A stretch of 64,000 nucleotides of DNA from Prauserella flavalba. Its GTDB lineage: Bacteria; Actinomycetota; Actinomycetes; Mycobacteriales; Pseudonocardiaceae. The stretch lies in contig NZ_MASU01000002.1 of assembly GCF_003202235.1 (NCBI RefSeq), forward strand, positions 434,001-498,000, written 5' to 3'. The translations under genes were made by a program, and so were the position numbers. Shown one piece after another: positions 8,481 to 17,079 of the stretch; position 1 is the first letter of the stretch, and the number at the start of each line of letters is the position of its first letter. Below the pieces are notes generated by a model that saw only the letters and a program-made list of their open reading frames with translations, was not told the origin of the DNA and ran no database searches.

Positions 8481-9832
8481 GCTGACCCCGCCATCGCGTC
8501 GTCGGTCGAGGGCTCGGGTGCCTGCCGCTCGCGCGGCGCCCGGGCGCGGTAGGTCACCACCGCGCCGATCACCCGGTGTCCCGCGTCGGCACACGCCTCC
8601 GCGATGCCGACCAGCTCCCAGCCGGTGCGGCTGCCCGCCGTGAGCACCACGAGCACGCCGTCGGCCTCGGTGCGGTCCGGCACGGTCGGCCTGCCCGCGG
8701 AGACGTCGATGACGCGCAGCGTCGTCCCTTGCCCCCCGGAGCGGTTCCCAGCCGCGGCCGCGAGGCGGGCGGCGGCCGCCTGCGCGGCGGCGTCGTCGTC
8801 GGGGGCGAGCACCAGCAGGCGCCCCGTCCGGCCGTTCGCGGGCAGTTTCGCGACGATCCGCCGCAGGCGGGTGCTTCTGCCCTCCTCGTCACCGGTGAGC
8901 AGCACCGGAGCGAGGTCGAGCGGCTCGTCGTCCCACACCAGCCTGCGCAGCCTCGCCCACCCGCTCGCCTCCCTGCGCTTGGGCGGCTTGCCGTCGCCGG
9001 GCACGTCGACGATGCCGAGCACCGGCGAGCCGAGCGCGGCCGCGATGTCGGACTCCTGGCGCAGCCTCCGGTCGGTGCGGATCGCCAGCAGCTGGGCGAA
9101 CACCCCGAGCAGCAGGAAGACGAGCACGCCACCGCCGACGAAGTGCAGCATCGTCGGGCTGGCCGGGCCGGACGGCACGGGCGCGGGGCCCATGATCACC
9201 ATGTTCGACCGGCTCGTGGTGGCCTCGGTCTCGTTCAGCGTGGTCATGGCCTCCGCGAGCGAGGTGCGCAGTGCCTCCAGGTCGGTGCGCATCTGCACGT
9301 CCTCGACGGTCAGGTTCTGCGCGGCCGCGTGCAGCTCCGTGATGCGGCGGTTGGTCTCGGCGACCTGCCTGCGCAGCGTCTCCTGCTGCTGGCGCACCAG
9401 CCTGCTGGCCGCGTCCGCGGAGTTGTTGGCGAGCTGGCCCGAGTAACGCACGAACTCCTCGGCCACGGTGTCCGCGATGCGCTGTGCCTGCGCGGGTTCG
9501 TCGGCGCCGCCGGTGATCCGGATGACGCCGCCGTCGACGACCTCGGCCGTCACCGAGCCCCGCAGCTCGCCGCCCCCTCCGGAGCGGCCGAGCGCGAGCG
9601 CGGCGCGGTCGAGCACCGCCGAGCTCATCGCCACCTGCTCCTGCGTCAGCAGCTCGTTCTCCTCCCGCGGGCCTTGCAACAGCACGCTCGTGGTCGTCTC
9701 GTACCCGGGGGAGAAGACCAGCGAAGCGCCGGCACCGACGAGCCCCCCGAGCACGGCGAGTACGACGAGCTGTCGCCAGCGCCTGCGGAGGACCTCCCAG
9801 ACCAGGGACAACCGAACCGGTTCATCACTCAA
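8477..9832 (-). CDS. Wzz-type chain-length determinant protein, first of a tandem pair
   Basis: 451 residues from ATG 9832. Two membrane segments (LVVLAVLGGLVGAGASLVF near residues 20-40 and MLHFVGGGVLVFLLLGVFAQ near 220-240) bracket a Wzz region with a heptad-rich helix (RLVRQQQETLRRQVAETNRR). As in its downstream neighbour, the C-terminal domain keeps the shape of a BY-kinase fold (LLVLAPDDDAAAQAAAARLA, then DGVLVVLTAGSRTGWEL) without a Walker A lysine. The family sets the modal chain length of Wzy-dependent polymers in the cytoplasmic membrane. No separate tyrosine kinase gene is visible in the window. Confidence 0.8.
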   Translation of the reverse strand: MSDEPVRLSLVWEVLRRRWRQLVVLAVLGGLVGAGASLVFSPGYETTTSVLLQGPREENELLTQEQVAMSSAVLDRAALALGRSGGGGELRGSVTAEVVDGGVIRITGGADEPAQAQRIADTVAEEFVRYSGQLANNSADAASRLVRQQQETLRRQVAETNRRITELHAAAQNLTVEDVQMRTDLEALRTSLAEAMTTLNETEATTSRSNMVIMGPAPVPSGPASPTMLHFVGGGVLVFLLLGVFAQLLAIRTDRRLRQESDIAAALGSPVLGIVDVPGDGKPPKRREASGWARLRRLVWDDEPLDLAPVLLTGDEEGRSTRLRRIVAKLPANGRTGRLLVLAPDDDAAAQAAAARLAAAAGNRSGGQGTTLRVIDVSAGRPTVPDRTEADGVLVVLTAGSRTGWELVGIAEACADAGHRVIGAVVTYRARAPRERQAPEPSTDDAMAGSA

Positions 9833-9970
9833 CGCCGGAGCCTCCCCTCTCGTTTATCGAGTGCCGTTTCGGACTGGTATTCACCCACCAGGTCGCGGCG
9901 ATTAGGCCATTGGTTACAAGCACCGCGCAGTCTTGTTCAAAACGCGACCTGGAATCTGTCCGAAACCGAG

Positions 9971-11161
9971 TTATTCGCACGCGGCGGCATAAGCGGCGAG
10001 CAACGACGCCGCCGAGTTGCGCCAGGAGAGCGCCCCGTTTACGCGTTCGTTGCCGAGCGTTCCCATGCGGGCCCGCTCCGCGGGGTCGTCGAGCAGTCGC
10101 GCGGTGAGCTTGGCGAACTCGCGCACGTCGTTGGCCGGCGCGTAGACGGCGGCGTCACCTGCCGAGACCCGCGCCTCCTTCAGGTCGAACGAGACGATCG
10201 GGCGGCTCATCGCCATGTACTCCATGATCTTGTTCATGGTCGACAGGTCGTTGAGCGGGTTCAGCGGGTCGGGCGAGAGGCACACGTCGGCCGTGGAGAG
10301 GTAACGAACCAGGTCCGCATCTGGTATGCGACCGGTGAACTCGACGTGGTCGGCCAGTCCAAGCTCGCGGGAAAGAGCCACCATCGCGTCGAACGTGTCG
10401 CCGGAGCCGATGAACGCCGCGTGCCAGTCGGTGCGGCCCAGGTCGTCGCGCAGCGACGCGAGCGCGCGCAACGCGTAGTCCACGCCGTCCTGTGGCCCCA
10501 TCACGCCGAGGTAGCACAGCAGGTGTGGCTTGCCGTGCTTGAGCTCCGGCTCGGGTGGCACCTGGTGGAACCGCTCGATCGCGGGCGCGCTGCGCACCAC
10601 GAACACGTCCTCGGGCGCCTTGTTCCCCCGCGTCAACGCCACCGCACGGTAGCTCTCGTTGGTGGCGATCACGACATCGGCCGCGCGGTAGGTCGCCCGC
10701 TCCAGCGCGCACACGCCCTTGTAGAGCAGGTCCTTCCCGCGATCGAAGCGGGAGAGGTACAGCTCGGGCACCAGGTCGTGCTGGTCGAACACGAACCGCG
10801 CGCCGCGCCGTTTCAGCATGCGGGCCACGAGGAACAGCAGGTCGGGCGGGTTGCAGGCGTGCACGACGTCGACGCGGCCGATGCGCCGCGCGATCCGGAA
10901 CGTGTGCCACAGCGCGGATCCGTACTCCTGGACGTACCCCGAGGGCCCGCCCGTCGCGGCACGCAGCGGGTAGCGGTGGATGCGCACCCCGTCGACGACC
11001 GCTTCGCGCTCGGTGTCCCTTTTCGTCCCTTGTGGACAGATGACGTGGACCTCCCAGCCCGCGTCGCGCAGCGTCGTGCACTCCTGCCACACGCGCCGGT
11101 CGAACGGGACGGAAAGGTTCTCGACGAGGATCAGCGCTCTCTTACCAGGCAAGGCCCACAT
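9971..11161 (-). CDS. Glycosyltransferase family 4 (WbuB/WcaI-like)
   Basis: 396 residues from ATG 11161, overlapping the end of the dehydrogenase gene upstream by 20 bases. The N-terminus ALILVENLSVPFDRRVWQEC is the hallmark of WbuB/WcaI-type GT4 enzymes. Further on are VVHACNPPDLLFLVARMLKR, LLCYLGVMGPQDGVDYALRA (start of the donor-binding half) and DVCLSPDPLNPLNDLSTMNK. It should act at the cytosolic membrane face in repeat-unit assembly. The donor may be GDP-mannuronate or a derived sugar, because the neighbour makes it, but this is inference. About 138 bases without a gene separate its stop from the next gene in the operon. Confidence 0.88.
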   Translation of the reverse strand: MWALPGKRALILVENLSVPFDRRVWQECTTLRDAGWEVHVICPQGTKRDTEREAVVDGVRIHRYPLRAATGGPSGYVQEYGSALWHTFRIARRIGRVDVVHACNPPDLLFLVARMLKRRGARFVFDQHDLVPELYLSRFDRGKDLLYKGVCALERATYRAADVVIATNESYRAVALTRGNKAPEDVFVVRSAPAIERFHQVPPEPELKHGKPHLLCYLGVMGPQDGVDYALRALASLRDDLGRTDWHAAFIGSGDTFDAMVALSRELGLADHVEFTGRIPDADLVRYLSTADVCLSPDPLNPLNDLSTMNKIMEYMAMSRPIVSFDLKEARVSAGDAAVYAPANDVREFAKLTARLLDDPAERARMGTLGNERVNGALSWRNSAASLLAAYAAACE

Positions 11162-12458
11162 ACCCCTCTTCGGTCCTGCGCACGTCGGCGTCGGGAAGGC
11201 GGACGAGATCGATGAGCACCCGCTCGCCGCCGTGCGGGAGCGCGGCCAGGACCGACGAGTCCGTGCTGCCGACGAGGCACACCTCGGCGTGCGCGAGCAC
11301 CTCTTCGACGGACCCGGCGAGCAGCTGGCCGAGGTGCGGCAGCCTGCTCTCGATGTACTCGCGGTTGGCGCCGAGCAGCCGCGAGAGGCTCACGTTGGCG
11401 TCGTAGATCCTGAGGTCGTAGCCCTTGCCGAGCAGCCGCTCCGCCAGCTCCACGAGCGGGCTCTCGCGCAGGTCGTCCGTGCCGGGTTTGAACGAGAGCC
11501 CGAACAGGCCCACGCGGCGCTTTCCGGTGCGCACCACGAGATCGACCGCGCGCCGCAGGTGCTCCTCGTTGGAGGGCAGGACGTGCGACAGGATCGGCAC
11601 GGACACGTCGGCGCGGTGTGCCGCGTGGACCAGACCACGCAGGTCCTTCGGCAGGCACGAGCCGCCGAACGCGAACCCGGGCCGCAGATAGGCGGGGCTG
11701 ACGTTGAGCTTGCGGTCGGCGAGGAACACGTCCATCACGCGGTGGGAGTCGAGCCCGAGTGCCCGGCAGATCGCGCCGAGCTCGTTGGCGAAGCCGATCT
11801 TGAGGCCGTGAAAGGCGTTGTCGGCGTACTTCGTCATCTCGGCAACCGGTACCGGAACGCGGAACACCTCGCCGGGAAGGCCCTCGTACAGCGCGGCCAC
11901 GGCGTCGCCGCTGGCGGCGTCGAACTCGCCGATCACCGTCTTCGGTGGGTCGAAGAAGTCCTTGACACTGCTGCCTTCGCGCAGGAACTCGGGGTTCACG
12001 GCCACGCCGAAGTCGACCCCCGCGGTGCGACCCGACGCCTTCTCCAGGATCGGCACCAGCAGTTCGAGACACGTGCCGGGCAGCATCGTGCTGCGGAAGA
12101 CCACGGTGTGCCGGTGGTCCACCTCGGCCAGCGCCGAGCCGATCTCCTCGGTCACGCGCTCCAGGTACGCCGTGGAAAGGCTGCCGTTAGGCGCGGACGG
12201 TGTACCCACGCACACCAGGGAGATCTCGCTGTTCGCGATCGCCTCGGCGACATCCGTGGTGGCACGCAGCGCGCCCGAGGCCACGACCTGCGCGGTCAGC
12301 TCACCGATGCGTTCCTCCACGACCGGCGCCTTGCCCGCGCGCACCAAGTCGATCTTGATCGGGTTGACATCGACGCCGATGACCTGGTTCCCGCGGCCGG
12401 CAAGGCACGCGGCGGACACGCAGCCCACGTAGCCGAGCCCGAAGACACTGATCTTCAT
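11142..12458 (-). CDS. algD: GDP-mannose 6-dehydrogenase (UDPG/GDP-mannose dehydrogenase family)
   Basis: 438 residues from ATG 12458. It opens with the NAD-binding MKISVFGLGYVG and VIGVDVN. It has the catalytic GGSCLPKDL with the cysteine at residue 268, the number known for Pseudomonas AlgD, and GLSFKPGTDDLRESPLVELA near residue 325. Several stretches read as in AlgD (VCVGTPSAPNG, AGVDFGVAVNPEFLRE, RPGFAFGGSCLPKD) rather than as in UDP-glucose dehydrogenases. The reaction is GDP-mannose to GDP-mannuronate with two NAD reductions. It is the first gene of the visible polysaccharide operon, so the polymer probably contains mannuronate or a derivative. UDP-glucose or UDP-ManNAc as substrate cannot be excluded from sequence alone. 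Confidence 0.85.
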   Translation of the reverse strand: MKISVFGLGYVGCVSAACLAGRGNQVIGVDVNPIKIDLVRAGKAPVVEERIGELTAQVVASGALRATTDVAEAIANSEISLVCVGTPSAPNGSLSTAYLERVTEEIGSALAEVDHRHTVVFRSTMLPGTCLELLVPILEKASGRTAGVDFGVAVNPEFLREGSSVKDFFDPPKTVIGEFDAASGDAVAALYEGLPGEVFRVPVPVAEMTKYADNAFHGLKIGFANELGAICRALGLDSHRVMDVFLADRKLNVSPAYLRPGFAFGGSCLPKDLRGLVHAAHRADVSVPILSHVLPSNEEHLRRAVDLVVRTGKRRVGLFGLSFKPGTDDLRESPLVELAERLLGKGYDLRIYDANVSLSRLLGANREYIESRLPHLGQLLAGSVEEVLAHAEVCLVGSTDSSVLAALPHGGERVLIDLVRLPDADVRRTEEGYVGLAW

Positions 12459-12750
12459 GTGGCTCTCCTCCCGCCACCGCCCGCCAGGGCGGCCGCGACT
12501 CTCCTGCTGATTCGCTGGGCGAGCGGAGGTCGTTACGCGATTTACCGAGTGGTGATGTCAGCGGAAGCCGGTGAATGAGAATCGATCGGACGCGCTTGTC
12601 GGTGAACAACGCACTCGCGCGGGAAGGATATTGATCGGTCCGGAGTGGACTCTCATTTTCTCAATTATTCGAGAGTGAGAACGACCCTTTGCGGAAAATG
12701 TCCAACCGAGTCGCGTGGTGGACGTCTCGGCACCAGCCCCGGTCACCGAC

Positions 12751-12775
12751 CGCAGTGAAGGCCACCTTCACTGCG
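12751..12775. repeat. 25-bp hairpin repeat, unit 1
   Basis: Perfect 11-bp arms CGCAGTGAAGG and CCTTCACTGCG are separated by CCA. The unit lies in the gap between the polysaccharide operon promoter region and the end of the beta-propeller gene. A second, inverted, slightly decayed unit follows at 12835. Confidence 0.75.
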
Positions 12776-12834
12776 TCGGATCAACACAGCGGCGCGCAGC
12801 GCCTCCGTCTGGGCGGCGGGGGGAGACGGGCGGG

Positions 12835-12859
12835 CGCAGGCAAGGTGGCCTTCACTGCG
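12835..12859. repeat. 25-bp hairpin repeat, unit 2 (inverted copy)
   Basis: CGCAGGCAAGG, loop TGG, CCTTCACTGCG. This is the reverse complement of unit 1 with two mismatches in the left arm. It ends 17 bases beyond the stop of the minus-strand beta-propeller gene, so it could also act as its terminator. Confidence 0.65.
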
Positions 12860-12876
12860 GTGGGCGTCCCCCAGGG

Positions 12877-13842
12877 TCAGAAGTCGCGGACCACGCAGAC
12901 CGAGTCGTGCACCGGGTCGGTCGCGTAGACGACCCGCGTGTGCTGGTCCACGGCCACGGCGCCGGGGTTGATGCCGAGCGGCAGCTCGCCCGTCCGCTCG
13001 CCGCGGGACCCGTCGATCCGCACGAGACCGTTCGCCCCGCCGTTGGCGTAGACGGTGGCGGTGCCCTGGTGCACGGCGACGGCCGAGGCCGCGCTGCCGA
13101 GCAGGATCGTCTCCGTCTCGGTGCGGGTGGAGCCGTCGAGCACCGAGAGGTGGTGGATGCCGGAGTTGGCGACGTAGACGGTGTTGCTCAGCCGGTGCAG
13201 CGCGACGCCCGCGGGCGAGCGGCCCACCGGGATCGAGCCCGTGAACCGCGCGGTGTGCAGGTCGAGCACCTCCACCCGCGCCGAGTCCACGCTCGTGCAG
13301 TAGGCCAGCCGCCTGCCCGGGTCGACGCAGATCCCGCCGAGGGCGGCCGCCTCGCCCAGCACGAGGTTCGCGAACGACCCGGCCACGCCGTCGAGCACCG
13401 TCACCGCTCCGCTCGCGTCACTGGCGACGTAGACCGTGTCGGTGGTCTCGTCCACGGCGAGCGCCGCCGCACCCGGTCCCGCCGCGATGGTGCTCAGCAC
13501 CCGGCCGGTGGCTCCTTCGAAGACGGTCACGGTTCCGGCACGGCGGTTGCTCGCGTACACCCGCCCGGTGACCTGGTTCACCGCGACACCGCTCACCGTG
13601 GACCCGACGGGCACGACCGCGCGCAGCACGCCCGCGCGGTCGAGCACGCACACCGTGCCGTCGCCCTCGCAGCCGACGTAGACCGATCCGGTGAGTGAGT
13701 TCACAGCGAGGCTCGACGGCGACCGGCCCACCGGCACGCCCGTGACCTGCGTCGCTCCGGCCCTTCCCGCAGGCAGGAGCGAGGCCAGCGCGGCCACCGC
13801 GGTTCCGAGCACCACGCGACGCGCCCACCTCGGCTCGGCCAC
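12877..13842 (-). CDS. Secreted YVTN-type beta-propeller repeat protein
   Basis: 321 residues from GTG 13842 (an in-frame GTG at 13866 is an alternative). The N-terminus RWARRVVLGTAVAALASLLPAGRAGA is a signal peptide with twin arginines, ending at an AGA type cleavage site. The rest is a series of about 42-residue repeats of the form AVNxxTGxVYVxxxxxxTVxVLDG (LAVNSLTGSVYVGCEGDGTV, VAVNQVTGRVYASNRRAGTV, LAVDETTDTVYVASDASGAV and so on). This is the seven-bladed propeller pattern of surface-layer/YVTN proteins. Such proteins are extracytoplasmic binding scaffolds; no catalytic residues can be assigned. It is divergent from the HtpX-like gene across a 208-base gap. Confidence 0.82.
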   Translation of the reverse strand: MAEPRWARRVVLGTAVAALASLLPAGRAGATQVTGVPVGRSPSSLAVNSLTGSVYVGCEGDGTVCVLDRAGVLRAVVPVGSTVSGVAVNQVTGRVYASNRRAGTVTVFEGATGRVLSTIAAGPGAAALAVDETTDTVYVASDASGAVTVLDGVAGSFANLVLGEAAALGGICVDPGRRLAYCTSVDSARVEVLDLHTARFTGSIPVGRSPAGVALHRLSNTVYVANSGIHHLSVLDGSTRTETETILLGSAASAVAVHQGTATVYANGGANGLVRIDGSRGERTGELPLGINPGAVAVDQHTRVVYATDPVHDSVCVVRDF

Positions 13843-14050
13843 TCCGACCCCCCGTTTTTCCTCCACGTTTCTGCGCTGTTGTCGGTCGGACCGTAACCTG
13901 AGGGCAGGCTGAACGTCGGCTGAAATGCGAGTGTGATTGCGGCTTCGCCCCTGCCGAGTGACGTTCACCAGGAACTTCGCAAGCATCGACGGCGTTCGAT
14001 CTAGTGAAGCCGGCGCCCATCGGCCGGCACTCGAAGGGAGGCGTGAGCAC

Positions 14051-14905
14051 GTGCACAAGCACCGCAACGGGCTGAAAACCGCGATGCTGCTCGGCCTGCT
14101 GAGTGCCCTCATCATCGCGATCAGCGGCCTCTTCGGCCGCGGCGCGTTGTTCATCGGACTGGCGATCGCGATCGGCATGAACGCCTACGCGTACTTCCAG
14201 TCCGACAAGCTCGCACTGCGAGCCATGCGTGCGCGGCCGGTGTCGGAGGCCCAGCAGCCCGCGATGTACCGCATCGTGCGCGAGCTGGCCACCCAGGCGC
14301 GTCAGCCCATGCCGAGGCTCTACATCAGCCCCACCCAGGCGCCCAACGCGTTCGCGACGGGCCGCAACCCGCGCAACGCCGCCGTCTGCTGCACCACCGG
14401 CATCCTGGAGATCCTCAACGAGCGGGAGCTACGGGCCGTGCTCGGCCACGAGCTGTCGCACGTCTACAACCGCGACATCCTCATCTCGTGCGTGGCCGGT
14501 GCGCTGGCCAGTGTGGTGAGCGTGCTGGCGAACCTGGCCCTGTTCACGGGGGGCAACCGCGAGGGGGGCAACCCGTTCGTCTCGCTGCTGCTCGTCTTCC
14601 TCGGCCCCATCGCGGCCGGCATCATCAAGATGAGCGTCAGCCGCTCGCGGGAGTACCAGGCCGACGCCTCGGGCGCCGAGCTCACCGGCGACCCGCTCGC
14701 GCTCGCCTCGGCACTGCGCAAGCTGGAGCGGGGCACCCGTGCCCTGCCGCTGGCGCCAGAGCCCAAGGTCGTCTCGCAGTCGCACCTGATGATCGCCAAC
14801 CCGTTCCGGCCAGGCCAGCGGCTCTCGCAGCTGTTCTCCACGCACCCGCCGATCGAGGACCGCGTGCGCAGGCTCGAGGAGATGGCCAAGGGTCCTCGGT
14901 ACTGA
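14051..14905 (+). CDS. htpX: HtpX-like M48 membrane metalloprotease
   Basis: 284 residues from GTG 14051, chosen because GGGAGG sits at the right distance upstream. Two N-terminal membrane helices ([20 protein letters not shown] and [19 protein letters not shown]) precede the zinc motif [11 protein letters not shown] near residue 132. Two further hydrophobic segments follow, then [13 protein letters not shown], which gives the third zinc ligand Glu. Length fits HtpX (about 285). The enzyme degrades misfolded membrane proteins as part of envelope quality control. The gene converges on rmlA with only three bases between their stops. Confidence 0.93.
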   Translation: MHKHRNGLKTAMLLGLLSALIIAISGLFGRGALFIGLAIAIGMNAYAYFQSDKLALRAMRARPVSEAQQPAMYRIVRELATQARQPMPRLYISPTQAPNAFATGRNPRNAAVCCTTGILEILNERELRAVLGHELSHVYNRDILISCVAGALASVVSVLANLALFTGGNREGGNPFVSLLLVFLGPIAAGIIKMSVSRSREYQADASGAELTGDPLALASALRKLERGTRALPLAPEPKVVSQSHLMIANPFRPGQRLSQLFSTHPPIEDRVRRLEEMAKGPRY

Positions 14906-14908
14906 GCC

Positions 14909-15790
14909 TCAGCCCGAGGCGCCCGCGGCCCTGGCGACGTCCATCACGTAGTCGCCGTAGCCGCTCTTGGCGAGCTTCGCGCCCAGCTGGTAGCACTCGT
15001 CGGGGCCGATGAAGCCCATGCGCAGCGCGATCTCCTCCAGGCACGCGATGCGGACCCCGGTGCGGTGTTCGAGCACCTGCACGAACTGCGCGGCCTCCAG
15101 CAGCGAGTCGTGCGTGCCGGTGTCGAGCCACGCGAACCCGCGGCTGAGCTCCACCAGCCGCGCGCGGTCCTGCCGCAGGTAGGCCATGTTGACGTCGGTG
15201 ATCTCGAGCTCGCCGCGCTTCGACGGGGTCAGCCCCTTCGCGATCTCCACCACCTGGTTGTCGTAGAGGTACAGACCGGTGATGGCGCGATTGGAGCGCG
15301 GCCGCTCCGGCTTCTCCTCGATGGACAGCAGCCTGCCGTCCGCGTCCATCTCGCCGACGCCGTAGCGCTGCGGGTCCTTGACGGGGTAGCCGAACAGCAC
15401 GCAGCCGTCCAGAGTGGACACCTGCTCCTGCAGGGTCCGCGAGAAGCCTTGGCCGTAGAAGATGTTGTCGCCGAGGATGAGCGCCACGTCGTCGTCGCCG
15501 ATGAAGTCGGCGCCGATCACGAACGCCTCCGCCAGCCCGTTGGGTGCGGCCTGCTCGGCGTAGCTCAGCTCGATGCCGAACTGGCTGCCGTCACCGAGCA
15601 GGCGCCGGAAGTTCGGCAGGTCCGTGGGCGTGGAGATGACCAGCACCTCGCGGATCCCGGCCAGCATGAGCACCGAGAGCGGGTAGTAGATCATCGGCTT
15701 GTCGTAGACCGGGAGCAGCTGTTTGGAGATCGCCTGCGTGATGGGGTGGAGCCGGGTGCCGCTGCCACCAGCCAGCACGATGCCCTTCAT
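14909..15790 (-). CDS. rmlA: Glucose-1-phosphate thymidylyltransferase
   Basis: 293 residues from ATG 15790. It has the nucleotidyltransferase signature [20 protein letters not shown] at the N-terminus, [21 protein letters not shown] and [13 protein letters not shown]. It converts dTTP and glucose-1-phosphate to dTDP-glucose, the entry step to dTDP-rhamnose and other deoxysugars in the cytoplasm. No rmlB, rmlC or rmlD is in the window, so the rest of the pathway must lie elsewhere. It stands alone between HtpX and a secreted sialidase-fold gene. Confidence 0.95.
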   Translation of the reverse strand: MKGIVLAGGSGTRLHPITQAISKQLLPVYDKPMIYYPLSVLMLAGIREVLVISTPTDLPNFRRLLGDGSQFGIELSYAEQAAPNGLAEAFVIGADFIGDDDVALILGDNIFYGQGFSRTLQEQVSTLDGCVLFGYPVKDPQRYGVGEMDADGRLLSIEEKPERPRSNRAITGLYLYDNQVVEIAKGLTPSKRGELEITDVNMAYLRQDRARLVELSRGFAWLDTGTHDSLLEAAQFVQVLEHRTGVRIACLEEIALRMGFIGPDECYQLGAKLAKSGYGDYVMDVARAAGASG

Positions 15791-15841
15791 CCAGATACTC
15801 CTGCCGTCACTCGGTCGTGAATGGCCAGGGTATCGCGGCGG

Positions 15842-16984
15842 TCAGCGGGACGGCCCCCTGCCGAAGTAGGCCTTGCACACCCCGTTGGTGTAGTCCGCCG
15901 CGATTTGCAGCACGTTCTCGCCGTCGTCCACGGGCAGCAGCGTGGAGCTGTAGTTCGGGCACCAGTTGTCGTAGGGCCTGCGCACGTGGACGGGAGCGGG
16001 TACCTCGTACCAGTCACCCGCGCCGAGGTGGTCGTTGGCGAGCAAGGTGCGTCCGTTGCCCGGCAGCGGCTTGCCGTGCCGGTCGACGTAGATCTGGCCG
16101 ACCATGAGGATGCGGGTCCCGGTGGGCCCGCCGGGGAACAGCGTGATGGTCTGGGCGTGCTGGAAGTGGTTGCCGCTCGCCGTGTCCACCCTGGTGCCGG
16201 GCGCCTTCGGGTCGCCGTAGTTGGCGCCGTCGGGGGAGATCTTGAAGTACGGGTCGCAGAAGCGGTCGCCGTAGTTGCAGATCTCGTAGGCGAAGTAGTA
16301 CCGGCCGTCGGGCAGCCTGCGCACGATCGGCATGCCGGGGCGCACGCGGTCCGGCGGAATGGCCAGGGTGCGCTGCTTGGTGCCCCAGTTGATGCCGTCT
16401 GTGCTGGCGACGCGGTTGAGCACCTGGCCGTAGCGGGGCGCCTCGGTCTCGTCGGCGTAGTGCATCCAGAGGTTGCCGCCCGCGTCGACGGTGAACTCGG
16501 GTTCCCACACACCGTCGTAGTTGTGGGAGCGAACGGGCTCGGCGAGGAAGCTCCAGCTGCGACCGAGGTCACGGCTGGCCCACACGCGGATGCCGATGCG
16601 CCGGTCGGGCCCCGCCTTCTGCCGGTAACTCGCGGCCCAGAGCAGCGTCCCCGCGCGCAGCCGCCCGACACGTTCCGGCAGCTCGTAGAGGGTGCCGCAG
16701 CACATGCCGGCGGCGCCGGCGGGATCACGCACGGCGCCGACGCGAGTGAACGTGCGACCCTCGTCGGTGCTCTCGAAGATCGGCGCGTAGTAACCGGCGG
16801 CGTCCCTGCTGGTGACGGACGCGAGGATGCGCCCGTCGCCGAGCAGCCCGCCGTGCTCGAGGCGGATCAGCCGAGGGTAGGAGCCGAGCCCGCTGTGAAG
16901 GAGCTTCCGCTCGGCGGCCGCCGCGGGGGCGACCAACCCGGAGAGCATGAGCAGGCAGAACAACAGGACGAAGACCTTGCGCAT
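15842..16984 (-). CDS. Secreted sialidase-fold (BNR-like) protein
   Basis: 380 residues from ATG 16984. The first 23 residues (MRKVFVLLFCLLMLSGLVAP then AAAA) are a classic Sec signal peptide. The mature part has Asp-box-like motifs of six-bladed sialidase propellers (STDEGRTFTRVG, SRDLGRSWSFLAE, STDGINWGTKQR) and paired cysteines. It resembles exo-alpha-sialidase/neuraminidase-like domains, but the sialidase arginine triad could not be confirmed by eye. The true substrate may be another glycan, or it may bind only. No operon partner is evident; rmlA follows 51 bases downstream on the same strand. Confidence 0.75.
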   Translation of the reverse strand: MRKVFVLLFCLLMLSGLVAPAAAAERKLLHSGLGSYPRLIRLEHGGLLGDGRILASVTSRDAAGYYAPIFESTDEGRTFTRVGAVRDPAGAAGMCCGTLYELPERVGRLRAGTLLWAASYRQKAGPDRRIGIRVWASRDLGRSWSFLAEPVRSHNYDGVWEPEFTVDAGGNLWMHYADETEAPRYGQVLNRVASTDGINWGTKQRTLAIPPDRVRPGMPIVRRLPDGRYYFAYEICNYGDRFCDPYFKISPDGANYGDPKAPGTRVDTASGNHFQHAQTITLFPGGPTGTRILMVGQIYVDRHGKPLPGNGRTLLANDHLGAGDWYEVPAPVHVRRPYDNWCPNYSSTLLPVDDGENVLQIAADYTNGVCKAYFGRGPSR

Positions 16985-17079
16985 GGTGACCCCCTTCGCG
17001 CTGTGACGGGGGGATTACACCATGACGTGATCTTGTGCGCCGACCCGTGGCGCCATTCGCTGGCCCGTGGCCTGGCTAC

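Larger units (their letters stand above)
12459..12876 (+). other. Intergenic region upstream of the polysaccharide operon
   Basis: 418 bases without a convincing gene. The part next to the dehydrogenase start (about 12520-12710) is clearly more AT-rich than its surroundings and holds nested inverted repeats: ACTCTC/GAGAGT at 12649-12654 and 12671-12676, and TTCTCA/TGAGAA at 12658-12663 and 12676-12681. It is the probable promoter/operator zone of the minus-strand operon, with a long leader; no -10/-35 pair could be fixed. The part from 12751 to 12859 holds two related 25-bp hairpins, described separately. Confidence 0.5.

Noticed and set aside
14909-15790. RmlA as part of the AlgD-led polysaccharide operon
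   Set aside because: It is separated by the HtpX-like and beta-propeller genes and by a promoter region, so it is a distinct unit.
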